This document shows, piece after piece, positions 37,475-51,398 of a stretch of DNA of 64,000 bases. A program made the translations under genes and the position numbers. The notes below the pieces were generated by a model that was given only the letters and a program-made list of their open reading frames with translations, was not told the origin of the DNA and did no database searches. Origin of the DNA: Amphirosellinia nigrospora (taxonomy: Eukaryota; Ascomycota; Sordariomycetes; Xylariales; Xylariaceae); NCBI GenBank assembly GCA_004123355.1, contig SCHM01000001.1, positions 3,030,001-3,094,000 on the forward strand, in the 5' to 3' direction. Each line of letters starts with the position of its first letter. The first letter of the stretch is position 1.

Positions 37475-38412
37475 CAGAAGGCCAGTGATGACCACCACCG
37501 TGATGGCAAGGATATCATGGTAATAGGATGATATTGAAATAGCACGGTGGGAAACCATCAAAATACAGATGTAGGTAGATGACTCAGGAAGGATGAATCA
37601 TTCGTCCAACACCTCATTGGGGAAGACGATCCAGGGTCAACTCAGGGGGAACGACAGAATGCTCCAATTGCTGAGTCATTGGTTAGAATACGATAATGCG
37701 GTAGATAGACGAAGGTGTGGAAATGAAAGCCTGTCGTCGTATTGCGTATCTGGAAGATTAGATGCGCTCTATCTCTGTGCAGAGACGCTCGATGGGTTGC
37801 AGCTGGTTCGAAACATCGTTAGCCTCGTCGTGACTCACGGTTCATTGCGACTTATTCAACGAACCTCGCCGAAGCAGATGACGACGACAAATAGGCAGCT
37901 GAATTAAATGCTGGCCAATGGTGACGGGGGTTTGATCTAGTTATATATTTAGGCACAATCTTTTGCCCCAGCCCAGCCCTAGACAAACTAGACAGACCCA
38001 GAGACCCGAATCCCGCTGGTTCTGTCTATTAATTGCAATATCCCCGGATGCATACCTTCATTGTTGGAGTACTAGTACTATACCAGGGTAAGCCCACGAT
38101 TGATGACAAACACGAAAGCGGATTTCAGAAAACCCCGGCGCCCCTCGATACTTGCACGGGTACAAAGAAAACGCCCTCGTCAGCGCTGGTCTACCTACAC
38201 GACCCCCAGATCCACGGAGATCCTGTCCGTCGAGCAACCAAGTCCGAACACTGACGAAACCGAGTTTCCGTTTTGCTATCTGGTAGCGCACTTATTAACT
38301 TACCGCCGCCGGATAGTGTGCCTGAGGTTTTAAAGTTGTCGCCTGCACGCCTCGAGCAAGGCAAATGTGAAAAAGAGGCCGGACTTAGACTGATATCCGG
38401 ACTGTTGTCGCA

Positions 38413-40894
38413 ATGTCAGCGACAACCGCCGCTGCGGCGCCACCCCACCCTAAACCTACGAAGATACTCGCGTGCGTCCACTGCCAGTATCGCAAGATCA
38501 AATGTGACCGTCAACAGCCGTGCTCGAACTGCGTCAAGGTAGGTATTTCGTGTCTCCGTCATGTCTCATGGTAGTCTCACGTCCCGTCTTTCCTGCTGTT
38601 ACTCGTTTACTAAAACAAACCCCAAAAAGGCAAAAATCGCTTGCAAACCAAGCATTCCCGCTCCACCACACAAACGTCGTCGCCCAAATCAAGACCTTCT
38701 TGAGCGGCTAGCACGTTGTGAACAGCTTTTGAAGCAGTACGCTGATGGCAATGTTCCAGCTCAGGGGGAACCCGCCCCGGCTACAGCTGAGCCCAGTGGT
38801 AGTGGCGGTACTAGTATCAGCCAACCCGTCTCGTCCTCGCCAGCTATAAAGGCAGAAGACGAAAACAAGACCGTGGCCTCTTTTGGAACCGGCAAGGTTG
38901 TAGAAGAGGACGGAAATGTTCGTTACATGGACAATCACATTAAGATTAGCTTTCATGATCAGGTATAACCCCTTCCCTCTCTATTCATACAACATCGCCG
39001 TCTCTAATTTTTGTCGCTAGCTCGCATCGATAAGAAATCTAATCGACGATGAAGACCAAGAATCTGAGTCAAGTCCAATCGGTCTCTCACCTGAAGACAA
39101 CAACGCCGACCTTTTTCTCGGTGTTGAGGATGCAACGATTGATCTCCAGGAACTCCAGCCAGAGTGAGTATTTCCCTAGTTTTATTACTCAACTTTATAG
39201 AAAGTACTTAGAATGTTCCGCCTGCTCACACATATTCAAATGTAGCCTTGTTAATGTCTTCCGGTTATGGCAAATTTTTCTCGACCGGGTTAATCCCCTA
39301 ACTAAAGTGATCCACGTCCCCAGCTTACAGCCATATGTTATGGACGCCGCCGCCGACGTCAACAAAATCCCAATAGCACATCAAGCTCTCCTTTTTTCTA
39401 TATACACCATGGCAATTGTATCAATCACTAGCCAAGAGACAATGCAATTACTTGGTATGACCAAAGATGAAGCTTTGAACCGATTCACCCGAGGCGCAAA
39501 ACTCGCTTTGACTCGTTCTAATTTTTTAAAGAACCACAACATGACAATATTACAAGCCCTTGTTCTCTACATGGTACTTCCACTTTTCCTCGTTTAGAGT
39601 TCCCTGCTAACGGATAATTACTTTGTAGCTCTCGCTCAACGGTCGTACTGATCACCATTCCACCTGGATTATGGGTGGTAGCGTCATGCGCATTGCCCAG
39701 AAAATGGGCTATCATCGCGATGGTGAGCAATTCAATCTATCGCCTTTCGAGACGGAGATGAGGCGAAGGTTGTGGTGGCACATCATTACGCAGGATTCCA
39801 GACACGCTATGTTGTCTGGTCTGAACCAATCTTGGGTCGTTTCAAATTGGGATACCGAGATGCCCCAAAACCTCAACGACGCAGACCTATTCCCAGATTC
39901 ATTGGAGCCGCTTGTGCCTCGAGCTGGCCCGACGGAAATGGCCTTTCTCCTTCTCATCTACCACTATCAAAGATTTACAAATAGGACACACCTTGCCTTC
40001 GAGGCGGCCTTCATGGCGCTACGCGATGGTGGCAAACGCGATTCTCTACGACTTTCGCCTATTGATAAATACCGCTCTCTCGTTGATGAGATCGACGTAG
40101 AGCTCGCCGAAATCGAGCGGAATATTGTCGACCCGGCAATAGGAGGTGTCCATATCGCTGCTTCAATAATACGCCCTCTCTTTATTGGTAAGATGAGGGA
40201 TTTCATGATCCCGATGTGCGAACAGCCTGAATGGGGAACCGAAATATTCGACCAGATCGACAGTTTGTTCAAATCTTTCGTACTTAGCCACTCCAGAAAT
40301 TCCGATATCTATAGAACCATGTCCAGCGCAGGGTTTCTATGGTTTATCAGGGCGGGTTTTCAACCAGATGCTCTTCTCCTTTTCACCGCCAAGTTATACA
40401 AGCGGCCGACAGGCAAGCTTACCGACCGCGCTTGGGTTGCTCTCGAGTCAGTTCACGAGCTTAATCCGGACTTGTTCGACATTTCGCAAAAGAAAGTCGA
40501 GCGTCAAGCCCAGTTCACGCTCAAAGCATGGTCCATTCGCGAGCAGGCACTCGCCCAGTGCGGCAAACAGGTGGAAGCCCCTGACTTCATTCAGCGTCTC
40601 CGTCAGCTCCTATTGTCTTCTCGCTCCGGGTCCTCATACACAACTTCCTCCTCGCCAGCATCAGCGTCGCAACAGATCTTGATGCAACAAACGTCACCTT
40701 TTCAGCAGGTGCCGCTGGACCTAGGCGATATGAATCAATATCTTGGAAGCAATGCGGACGTGTCCAATTTCAACATAGACATGTGGGGGAATGTACTGAT
40801 GGAAAACGACGCCGATGCACAACAGCAAGCCTTGCCGTATGGGGGCTTTGACTTCTCAAAATTAGACTTTTCGTCTATGGACTTCACAAAGTGA
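38413..40894 (+). CDS. Zn2Cys6 fungal transcription factor
   Basis: This is a Gal4-type binuclear zinc cluster regulator with a fungal-specific regulatory domain. Five exons join in phase: 38413-38538, 38630-38962, 39021-39163, 39246-39573 and 39629-40894, giving 731 residues. The zinc cluster is ACVHCQYRKIKCDRQQPCSN and CVKAKIAC, with the six cysteines in the pattern CX2CX6CX5CX2CX6C, split by intron 1. A basic linker (HKRRRPNQD) and a short helix LLERLARCEQLLKQY follow. The fungal_trans region includes VNVFRLWQIFLDRVNPLTKV, STWIMGGSVMRIAQKMGYHR and FETEMRRRLWWHIITQDSRH. The C terminus is rich in Ser, Gln and Asp, suiting an activation domain. The frame is intact over 2.2 kb of coding sequence. 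No biosynthetic gene lies beside it, so its targets cannot be guessed from context. I do not recognise a specific ortholog. Confidence 0.93.
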
Positions 40895-43800
40895 ATTCGG
40901 CTGTCTGCTCAACGGTTTATTGAAACTGACAAATTCAACCTGGACTTATCGCGGGCGTCAGGGTTCTATTGATGAGTCATTTACTGGTGTGAATGAGGGA
41001 TCAATGGTGTTGCACGGAGGTCTCTGGATTTGCGCATATATACGTTACGTTTCTTATTCAAGTGCTGTGTCCTAACACGGAGACGCAGCGAGGCTACAAC
41101 TATGAATACCCTGGCTCTTTGCATAAGAGAAGGAGGGCGCGGGACAATCTAACCTCGCATCACGGTACGGAGTTGGGGATATCTGGGAGAATTGTATAAT
41201 AGTAGGTTGACTGGGAAGAATTTTCTCCCCTCTATGGCATGTATATAGTTAGATGAGAACTCCTGTTATTATCTCCAATGTACTTAACACCTATGTACAA
41301 CAAAAATAAATCTAGTTAATTTTCATAACTGTTTCATCGTCGTGAAGTCACTACTAGATCAGGTTACGATAGGCAGGGCCGAGATGTTCCAAGATCGGTA
41401 TTTTGCAGTTGTAGTTGTCTAGATGTTTCGCCCCTGTCTATGGTGTGTTCGAAGCACATGCCTACCAAGATTGCTTGAAGGAGTTCAAGAAGCTCTAACA
41501 AAAGACACCCATGATTGAAGATGTAAAAACATATCGCCTTGAGAAACGTGTCTGTGAATTGTAAAAACAATATGCTAACGCTCTAATAGGTAGATTTCTC
41601 TTACTCTACAAACTCTCTAAATGAGCGTCCAGGCACTATTCCGAGAGCTTCTATGGGGGGTCCGCCCTACGCTTCTAATTCATACGATACTTTTTCTAGC
41701 GACTATTCCATCTGCACTGTTAACAATAGGCACAGCTTCGAATGCAGTCGCTTTAGCAAGAGGGAAAGCAACTAGAAAAGAAACTAGACAAAACCGAGCT
41801 TTCGTAAGTGTGATGAGGGCTTGTGCCTGGAACGTAGGGTTCTACTCAGCTAGTAATCTCTTTCGGATGTACACGGTCTCTAGTTTTCTGTTCCTTTCTG
41901 CAATATAAGCCCACTGTCCCTTATTTATAGAAAAATTTAAGGTCTCCCGGTCCCAGGCTCCTCGAGGGGGCCATATTACGTATCATCGAGAACCTCGGGA
42001 TATATGGGTAGATCTGTTAAAGTCTAGTGATTCAAAGTTCGGAGGCTAGAGTGCAGAGTTTCAGCGCACTACACGCGACAAGTTCGTTAGATCAAACAAG
42101 AACATGTTTTTTTTTTATTTTTTTTTACGTTTATAGTTGCAGACGGCGGTTCTCTACGAGGTCTTGGAAATCTTTTAAATTAGAATGATTTTCCAGTGTG
42201 CCAAGGGGCCTTAAAAACTTTTGTCCTTATCAAGTAGCTAAGTAGGAGAACTACAGTGTATACGTCCAGAAGCCTCACTTCTAGGTGTTCACATCCGCTT
42301 TCACAGAGCTGTTTTATATAAAACATAGTTAAGCTGAAAGCGGAATTGTAATACGCATTCTACTAGTTGTATGACTATGTGCATAATATAGGTGTTACAC
42401 GGATCTCGCCTACGGCTTCAGCCCTCGGCAATTTGTACCATTTTGAGCTATATTGGCTACACAGGCCAACGGAGGTCCGTTGGGGTAGTCAGAGATTTCG
42501 TGTATATATAGGCTAGTCAGGTCCCGAGTCCTCTGCTAGGAATCTAGAGAGTAATAGGTCCTTTGACGCCATAGCCAATTATTAGATTTGAAGGAATGAA
42601 GCTATTCCCAAGCCCTCAATCAGAGCCCTTGTAACAATAGGTTTAAGTTTTAGCAATTCTATGTCACGATTTTAAAATACGTATAAATCCAGAAGACTGA
42701 AGGTATGACACATGATATAGTGATACCAAACCCAGTGGTCGAAAACATAATTTTTAAAATATCCCCTATTAGAATGCTGTCTCTTTATGTGAAAAGATTG
42801 ACTGTACAGCGTGTACTTAGGTGTATAAACAAGTAAACAAGCAACTCTTATTAACCTCTTGAGTTGTTAACGGTAGGAATATAATTCTCCTTATGATGCT
42901 TCATTATATAGCGTTACACGCAAATAGTGTCACACGGATCTAGCACGTAGTTCGCTCAATACTACCCAGAAAATTGAGGCAGTCGTACGAAGACATCGTG
43001 AGTCTCAGTCAGTCACCGAAAGCTAAGCTCGAACCCGAGACACCCAGTCTCCGGCTACACAGGTCTATTCAGGTCTGCGGAGATCAGCGAAGTTGTAAGA
43101 CGGCTATTATAGGATCTCGTTCTCTATGGACGCGTTTAATAACCAATCCTTCTACTCGCCTCGATGTGTGAATGTAACGAGATCGTCTTTGTCAAAATAT
43201 ACTTGAATGTCAAAAGCACCTACAGCTTAAGAATAAGATGATGAATGATTTCAGCATTAAGTAATCAATATCCTATAAAGTCAGGTTTGAGGTTCTTTCA
43301 CTCTTTTTTTGGTCTATGGGAGATTACCATTACATACCCAATTACTTTCGCTTCTCTACGCCTACACTAAGTCTCTTATAGCTATCCATAAAGGCTCGAT
43401 GAAATCGGATGGGGAAAGGGAGTTGGAAGCCGAAGGCCTCAAACGACCATATTTATGGCTCGTCTCATAGCGTTTGGCGCCAACATTGCGAATACATTGT
43501 TTGATATATAGCGAATTGCTTATCGTCTAGATACCATGCACGGAAATGAGTGCAGCGCAACTGAGAGAGCTGAGTTCGCATGCGATGCCATCATTTTTCT
43601 AGGCGGGTCTACAGAGGAGCTTCGCCATGGGCAGGTAAAACGTTCCACCATGACCTCGTAGTAGAGTTAAGCATAGAGAGATAGGTAAAAAACATCGTTA
43701 TTACACGACAGAATCTGAGTTTCATCCATAGCTCAACTACTCCTTAGCTATAGACACATATGTGCATTTCCACAGAGTAGTATCGTAGCATATTGTAAAT

Positions 43801-46800
43801 AATAATGTCTCTAGCCTTCGACTGCCCACACACCTATCTATTAACGAGCATAAAATTTATTAAGACAACGAAGAACAATCCCAGGAATATCACGTCAGAT
43901 TATCATACTATCAATCATAATTGATTGGTAGATAGTATCCTTCTGCTACTAAAAGTAGACACTTTGGTAGGGATATTGGGGACGGAACGGCCCGCATTCA
44001 TGGGTAGGTAGGTACCGAATCTGATCTACGCAACGCTTCAGTTCACAAGATCACGGACGGAGTGATCCGGTCGCTAAAAGAGTAGGTGTTGTCGACTACA
44101 AAGATATCTTTAGCATGTAGTTTGATATAATCCTGGTTGCATTTAAAAATTTACCCGGAGGAGGAACGTTCGAACAGGTTTTAAGGACTACGGGAGTTAT
44201 TCAAAACACATTGGGGAACCGAGCGCGGGACAGGACTACCCTATAATGGCGACACGTGCGAAGCAAAGAAACGTGTAAATAAACCTCATGATCAAAAGAC
44301 CAGGGTGGTCATTCAGGCGGAGCAAATTGGTTGTGTACAAAAACTTAAACCAAACTCATAGATAGCAAACTCTAATCGAAGACGCCTTATCAAGGATATT
44401 TGTTGACAGGGAAAGGGAATTTCCCCCTACGAAATGGCGAGAAAGTCCAGGGTTACGAGGTATCTAAGTATTGATATATGGTGTCAGGGTACTTGATATA
44501 AGTAATAGGTACTTGTTGCCACATGAATGCCTCTAAAACTACTGTAGTGGATTGATCTAATTAAGTACGAAAGTCCCTTAGTTGTGTAATCTTAGGTGTG
44601 TAGCGTTTATGCCTACGAAGGATTTTTTGATGTCTTGGAATGAGAAGAAGAGAGAAAAACACATTATTTCCCACAGTCTCCACTAACTCCAGTGTCCAAC
44701 CCCGGTAACACTCAGAAACTACACTAGTCACTGTCGGCCGGATTCGGCCGCGACTGCGCCGAGTTGTCACATCGTCTCCCGGAGTTCTAGAAGAAAGCCT
44801 ATTCTGGGCTGATTCCGGGTTATCATTCTCCTACTTGACGCTTGACGCTTTAAGCAACTGAAAAATAGTAGAAATGCCCTAGTGCCCCCTTTCCTGATCA
44901 TAGTTTACGCCCTTATCTAATGGCTCTGTAAAGACGACAGATTTCTCTTACATCATGTTGAATTCCATAGAACTCTTATTAGTTGGTCTCAGACTACCGA
45001 CGTGAAACTCACTATACTTCTCCACTTCATGCAAAATGTATAGTACGTTTAACAACCCTACGCAAACCATAGATCTAAGTTGGAACTGACAAGACACATA
45101 TACCTTCATATTACTAGCTAGCAGGTGTCAGGTGCTTGGCATTTTGCCCCAGTGATATGTTCTTCTATCTAAGGCGGGTTCACTCAGGAGGAATGTTGAT
45201 ATACACTGATACTTCTTGGTTTACTAACAGAATTTCGTAATTGACAAGCTGAATCCTTGTTTGCGTTCCTGTAGTTGAGTCATTCATGTAGGGAATAGTA
45301 TACTATATTATTCTAAGATCACCCTTTCCCGCTCGATATCAGGTGGTACGATGCATTCAATTGCTAAAGAGGCTTAATTAACCCTTATAAACTCAAATAT
45401 GCCAGCGACATGAGCCGACCGCCCAATAGAAAAAAAGAACCAAATGAATTTCTTTCATAGGTGGCATCGGCATTCTCTGTAGGATCTTCACGGCTAACTC
45501 GCCTAGATGTAAAAGAGTGGATGAAGTGTGGGGGTGGCATGGGATATGGATATGCCAAATGGAAGCCTGTTCCAGTTAATAGTATCCATACAGGTTGAGC
45601 GTCGAATGCACGTCGTCAACAAACCAATAAACCGCCGTGGAACAAGGGTGTTATCTACATACTTGAACGCTTAAGGATGGAGTCAACCCTGAGCAAGCCG
45701 CCACCGAAATAAGCACCTTATTGAAGCTTATCGTCAGAACTGGATAAAATGTTATCCGTACTTTGCCACCTTTCTTAGTTTTCGAGAGAGCTAGGGAGAG
45801 TCCAAGAAATCCGAGCGAGAAGCGAAACACTGTCTTATCGGAATTGAATTAGATGATCATGATCTGGGATGAATATTGCCATCGTTCTCTTGTTTTAGAG
45901 CGTTTTTCCAGTATTGGTAACGCCAGAACAAGTTTCCGAGAACCAATAAAAACCGAGAGAACCTATATGCACGTAATTTTCCGCTAATAAGATCAGTAGG
46001 GTCCTGCCTGAAGACTCGCCGGTTTCGCTATTTTTAAACACCTCGCTATTCTGACAGGATATACGCCGAAAGACCGTGCTGGCGGCTTCCGGTCGTTGGT
46101 CGCTTAGTCTTCCGGACAGAAGTCGCCTCAGCTCAAGGATTACCCTCTCAGCGCTATGCGTTGTCTTGTAGGTTGGTCACGACGGAAATGTCGAGTGGGG
46201 GGGCCATAGAAACTCACATCTGCACTCTGTCCGGCTGTTTCATTGCCTGCTCAATGAGACAAGCAGGAAGTTCACTTTGTTCCCTGGTGAAACATATAAG
46301 GCCATAATTAGCCACCAATTCCCCTTAACACGGAAGATATTATGGAATGAACGGCTCCATTTTTCTGAGGAAAGCCAAGTTGCGAAAAGCCTGGAGAATC
46401 CTGTTGAAGCCGCTGTGGTTCTTGATACCGTGGCTATCTCGTGGTCTGAGGTCTTAGCGACGATCTTCTCGTGTCTATGGGTCTTGCAACACCGTTAGAA
46501 GGTGTGTACACCATCCGGCCGCTCGGCTATATCCCAGCGACGGGAAGGGTTAGTGAGGGGTGTAGTTAGTATAGGAGTACGGAATTAGCTACAGTCATCG
46601 TGACTTATATCATGCAAGTATCTGTACCTAGACGTCGCCACATGACTGCCAGAGGCACTATCGGGGGCCACATAGCTGAAAACTTCGCGAAAAGACAAAC
46701 AAAAAATCAGCAAGCGTAGAATTTAACATGTCGCGTTGTCAGGAAGAGTGGTTGCCGGAGGTCGATCAAAGCGGCAAGTGGATTTTGGTGTTTCTCTGCA

Positions 46801-46861
46801 TGCGTTTGCTATGGTTGCAATATACGAAAACCCTTACCAGGAACAATGAATTAAGAGGCGA
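40895..46861. other. Gene-poor AT-leaning desert
   Basis: Almost 6 kb without a supported gene. The ORF at 41621-41908 begins MSVQALFRELLWGVRPTLLI and has a hydrophobic segment, but its 3' part overlaps copy B of the dispersed repeat and I do not count it as a gene. Similar short words GTGT-ACACGGATCT occur near 42,395 and 42,927 and may be remnants of transposon ends. Confidence 0.45.
41817..41966 (+). repeat. Dispersed degenerate repeat, copy B
   Basis: This is the partner of 32418-32578 in the same orientation; see that entry for shared blocks. Part of it overlaps an ORF (41621-41908). Confidence 0.55.
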
Positions 46862-47054
46862 TCTTATAATGGGGTGACACATTGGAGCTCAGGGTTCTAG
46901 TGTATGTGCTAAGTCGTGGTAGATGTATTCCAGGGAGGGAGTGGAAGCTACAGGGCCCAAGCTCCAGCGCGAGGGCCAAGGAGAAGCTCCATACTACAAC
47001 ACCAAGAATAGCCTACAGATATCCTAGGGTCCATCTACCACGTACATGGTCTGA

Positions 47055-47546
47055 TTATTTTATTATCACTACACCCTGCAAGGGGCGGATGACCTTTGCG
47101 ATCTCTGGGGTTGTGCTTCGTGGCAAATACATCCGTCCCTTGCTCCGTCGTTCGAGAGAACGATCGACAGTAGTTTTGCCTCCTGTGGCACTCACGATCT
47201 CGCTGGGTTGCATTGCCATCGGGAATTTATTGTTGAAGGGTCTCGTGTGGCAGTGCAGAGCCCTGCAGGATTGAAACAGGGCACGCCCACTTACTCCGGC
47301 ACCAACCGTGTTACGGCATGGACGGCATGGGGTTCTTCGGAGCGCCGAACACGAGTTCCCTCGTGCATTGACGACCGGCTTCTCCGAACCTCCTTCTCAG
47401 CTCACGGCGACGTGGACATCTCAGTAGAACTGACGGCACCCAACTACAGGGGCGCCGCGGCCTTGTGGCTTAGCTCTCTTCGCCGACCCGGAAGGACAAG
47501 CACGGCACGGTTCAATGCCGGTTTGGATTCGCTGGATCGCATTTGA
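47055..47546 (+). other. Long open frame of unknown status
   Basis: This frame is open for about 163 codons without an early ATG, and includes LQGADDLCDLWGCASWQIHP, GTHDLAGLHCHREFIVEGSR and SGTNRVTAWTAWGSSERRTR. The base composition is higher in GC than the flanks. I recognise no family, and a second frame over the same DNA is also partly open. It could be the end of a spliced gene, a relic, or chance. Confidence 0.2.
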
Positions 47547-50500
47547 TACACTAAACCAATAATATTGTTGATGGGCGAAACGTATAAATTATGAAGCTAC
47601 TCAGCCTCTTCTGGTGCTTTTTGAGGTTGTGTGTTTTTGGCTTACACTCCTCGTATAACCAAGTTCCTAAAAATAAAAGATGTGCATAGGATGGCGGAGT
47701 GATAATTGGCGATGAAAGATTACGTATAGATAGGGAGCTCGGGGAACTTGCCGCGTCAAAGGACGTTTGGGACGGACTAGGAGAGAGAACAAGTTGGGAA
47801 ATCGCCGTGTGGTTGAAGGATCATCGGCTTCTAAGACATGCATTGCTAAAGAAACCGAAGTGACATGCAAGACCCTTCTACACTGACTTCAACGGTTATC
47901 GAGCACAGCCACAAGCACTAGTGTATTTGACCTGCTGGACAAGGGTTTGATTTTCTCGGCAGGTCCTGGGTCATTGACGGTGGGTATGCTCGTTTGACCG
48001 GCATGCTATATTGTCGGGGTCGCAACATCTGTGCGTTCTGGAATGAAGAGGGGAGTACAAAACGTGCTTAGGAAGTTGTCACCAGCTGCTCCCAACCCCA
48101 AGATATCTACCTACAAGGGCGTGCAGTAGTCTAAGTAATAGGTGAGAGACAACGCTTACCGGGCCAATGGGCATGTGATTCGTGATCCCCGAAAGACCAA
48201 CGGGATGCGGGCGGTGATATTTGCAGCCGGCAGGCGCTAAATTGTAACGCAATGTCGCAAAAGTTGCTCGATCACGGATAAGTTAGCCGTGTTTGGATAA
48301 CAACGGCTGACCAAGCCCTGATAATCAATAGCGCTATGCACAGACACAAGAACACGGCAGCGCGGCAAGGGTGCTCGAGATGGGCAAATTAGCAGAGATC
48401 GAGAATCATCGAACTTTGCGGACCGGTTGGCTGGAACGGTTAAGAATATGCCTTGAGACCCTGACCCTGTCCCTGCATGCGATCCGCTACGTGTTTTTCG
48501 TCCAATAAATACAAGTACAGTATGCAATGGTAATAGAATAAGAAATTTGGATGGCGTTCCTACACTAGATATAAATATATGTTTTTGGCACATATAATAG
48601 ACCAGGGTAGATGGACGCGAATGGTAGGATTGTAGGGACTGGAAATGGCAATTATTTCTGCGATGGTTCGAATTGGCGACTGTGATGAGGGGCAGCAGGT
48701 TCGTCGATGTCTACTGAGACTAAGCGCCGATGGAGAAGACGGAGACCATGGTGTGGAATAGGTAAGGTCCTTCTGTGTAGAGCTGCCCACGTGGGAACGG
48801 TAGTAATTCGACGATGACCACACTACAGTACTGAGCTGAGAAAATCTGTGGTTGAACAAAGACGTTATACAGTAGTCTTGGTGGAGACTGGTCCACTACG
48901 ACTACTACGCGAGATGCGATCAAGATCCCTTTGATAAAAAGCTTGGCATGCGGACTATGTACCAGCGCTTGTTCTCGCTAACGAGCGATTATAACGGTCT
49001 TCTGGCGGTGAGGAAGCGATCTTCAGTGGCCAACGTCTGCCCGTAATGGGTCCGGTATAATGCTTTGCAGGCTGTGATGATAGGGACGGAACTTCCGGCA
49101 CAAATGCACATCGACGGCAACGTCAAGTTTCAGATTAAGCCTGACCTGTAAAATGCAAATGTTGCGCTGCACCTAGTCACACTATGCAGCAGTTTCACCC
49201 TGGAGAGGTCATGTAGCTGCAACACTATTGGATTAGACAGTTTGTCTCGAGCAGAGACCAAGGTCATGCGAAGTGCCATGCTCACTTGCCACGTAGACAT
49301 TTGCCCACAGAAGCTATTGTCATCGTAAGATATTCAACCACACCGTTGTACGCATCGGCCCCCAACGCGCCGTGCAGCCATGCCGAGTATCGTGACGGTT
49401 GTGAGGTCAGGGAGAGAGCGGCCACTCAGTACCTAGGTGGTAATCCGCAACACTGCATAGAAGACACCTCCGGCGACGCGGATAGGGACCAGCATGAGAT
49501 GCACGCTTTGTCGTCTTCAATTGAGACGACGCAAAGTGCAGCCATGGAAGGGAGATGTTGGAAATGTTCGAATCTGCTATGGGGGTATTGTCCTCTGACT
49601 CTGACTTGGCTCGCGATACCCCTAAATTGTCTGGATACCGGCCAAGCCCGAGGTTGCCGCTCCCGTCGCCAGTTCCATCATGGGTTTCATGTCGTCTAAG
49701 ACATATGATATCGTAGAAGAGGCTGGTGGCTGGTACCGATGTACGATTGAGGAGCGCGATTGCCAGGTTGCAGGAGCCCCGAGTCGACTAGGCAGATGCC
49801 AAGACAACTTTAAAATATATGCAAATACCAAGGCGTGCGGCTGCACTAGGTGAAGATGTATTAGCTTGTTAGCAAGATGGTGTGGACACGATTCGACTAG
49901 AACAGCACAGATTTGTTGAGCGCAACGGCGCAAACTTAGACTTACTCCCACTCGAATGCTGGACCAACCTAAGAACGGTCGGGTAGGAGACTAAAATTGA
50001 TCCCAAAAGTTGAAGAAAACCGTACTACAAAGCTGGTCCCTAGATATTATACGTAGTGGCATTTTGCTGGTTGCAAAGCCTCATATCTAAGTAAGGCCAC
50101 CGTTGAAGAGCCCGTGGCCCGGTGATATTGTAGCTTAGGCTGAGCCGAGTTAACCCAAAATGCTCACTTACCCAAGCAAGCGAGGAGGCAGAGACCCCAG
50201 ATTGGAAACATCTCCGGGCAGTTCCGGGGGTCATGAATGGCAGAAGTCATGATGGGGGAGGTATGACGTCAAGCCGATGACGGTTTGGGATGATTTGTTG
50301 TTTATCTGTGCGCGCGTGAATTTGCCTTCTGGTCTGTTCAAGGGGACTGGAGAGGCATGCGGATTAGTGAACAACACACACTGCTCGCTGGCGGGAGCGG
50401 GAGTGCTGCCAGTATGATCCTGGTCAGTTATCGCGCGACGAGCCGGCAATGCAACCGAAATAGGATTGATATTAATGCGGACGACGGGATGGGGGGATGG

Positions 50501-51398
50501 GGGAGACGGGCCCTGGGACTGGGGACTGGGACTAGGGCAGGCGTTGTTGGTGTTTGCCAGGCAGGGAAGCTGGAGGGGTCAAGGCAGAGAGTTGATAATA
50601 GAAGAGGCGAATTATAGTAATTCTAGATGTAACGAAATAAACAACCTTGAACGTGCAATGGGTGCAACGGGTAGTCGCCTAAGTACAGATGTATACAGAG
50701 TTAGTCGCGGTGCGGGTCGCACCGCTGTATAGATACTGGCTAGGAAGGTCGATGCGATTTGGATCCATCGTTAAATAAAATCCAATTTGAGGAGAGAGCA
50801 TGGATGAGATGGGATGGGATACAGATGGAAGAATGAATGTGGACATGTGGATGCGGGCATGCCTAGCTGGACTGGCTGGACTGGCTGGACTGGCTGGACA
50901 CGCTGTGATGAATCGGGAGGCATATCCCGAAGGGGCATGGGCGTGGGTGGCCACGGCCGTGGGTGCCTATTATTAGCACGCAGTCCAAGCTGAAAAGCGC
51001 TGGCTGGGCTGGAGAAGATGTGGCGTCAGTAAGTAGTGTAGGCACGCTAACTAGACCACTAACTAGACCACAGGAGAAACAGCGGCCAGTTTTACAGTGC
51101 CAAACCCAGCATATACGCACCGTACTCTAAGTTGAGGATTTCCTGCGAGAGAGTCCGTCCTGTCCGTCGAGTCGAGCTTGTACAGCTATGATACAGTACA
51201 GCACGTCTCCTAGGTAGCTTATTCTCATCACTACTTTCCAGAACCTGACTCAGCTTCCCCCCCCTCGATCTTGACGACGAACCATGAAAGTCTTAACTTA
51301 TTTTACCGACTCCAATATCAAACTATGTAGGCGAGCTATCACCGTCTAACGCAAACCATATCCTACCGCTGTTTGGTGCCATTCGCGTCTCATTACTA
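47547..51398. other. Gene-poor stretch
   Basis: No recognisable gene was found. Features are short G-rich patterns near 50.5 kb (GGGACTGGGGACTGGGACTA) and the ACTGGCTGG repeat at 50.87 kb. Confidence 0.45.
50871..50897. repeat. Tandem 9-mer ACTGGCTGG, three full copies
   Basis: Three perfect copies of ACTGGCTGG, with partial copies at both ends, lie in non-coding sequence. Confidence 0.85.

Larger units (their letters stand above)
35739..38412. other. Intergenic region between OSBP and the Zn2Cys6 regulator
   Basis: This 2.7-kb divergent upstream region holds a TTGTG pentamer repeat (35946-35965), a GT9 microsatellite (37457-37474) and many TACCTAGGTA-like words near 36.2-36.8 kb. I found no supported gene. 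Confidence 0.45.

Noticed and set aside
41621-41908. 95-codon ORF with a hydrophobic segment
   Set aside because: Its 3' third overlaps a dispersed repeat copy, and the other copy is not open, so coding constraint is unlikely.
40895-46861. Possible RIP-degraded retrotransposon
   Set aside because: AT content is only moderately raised by eye, and no reverse transcriptase, integrase or paired LTRs could be seen.
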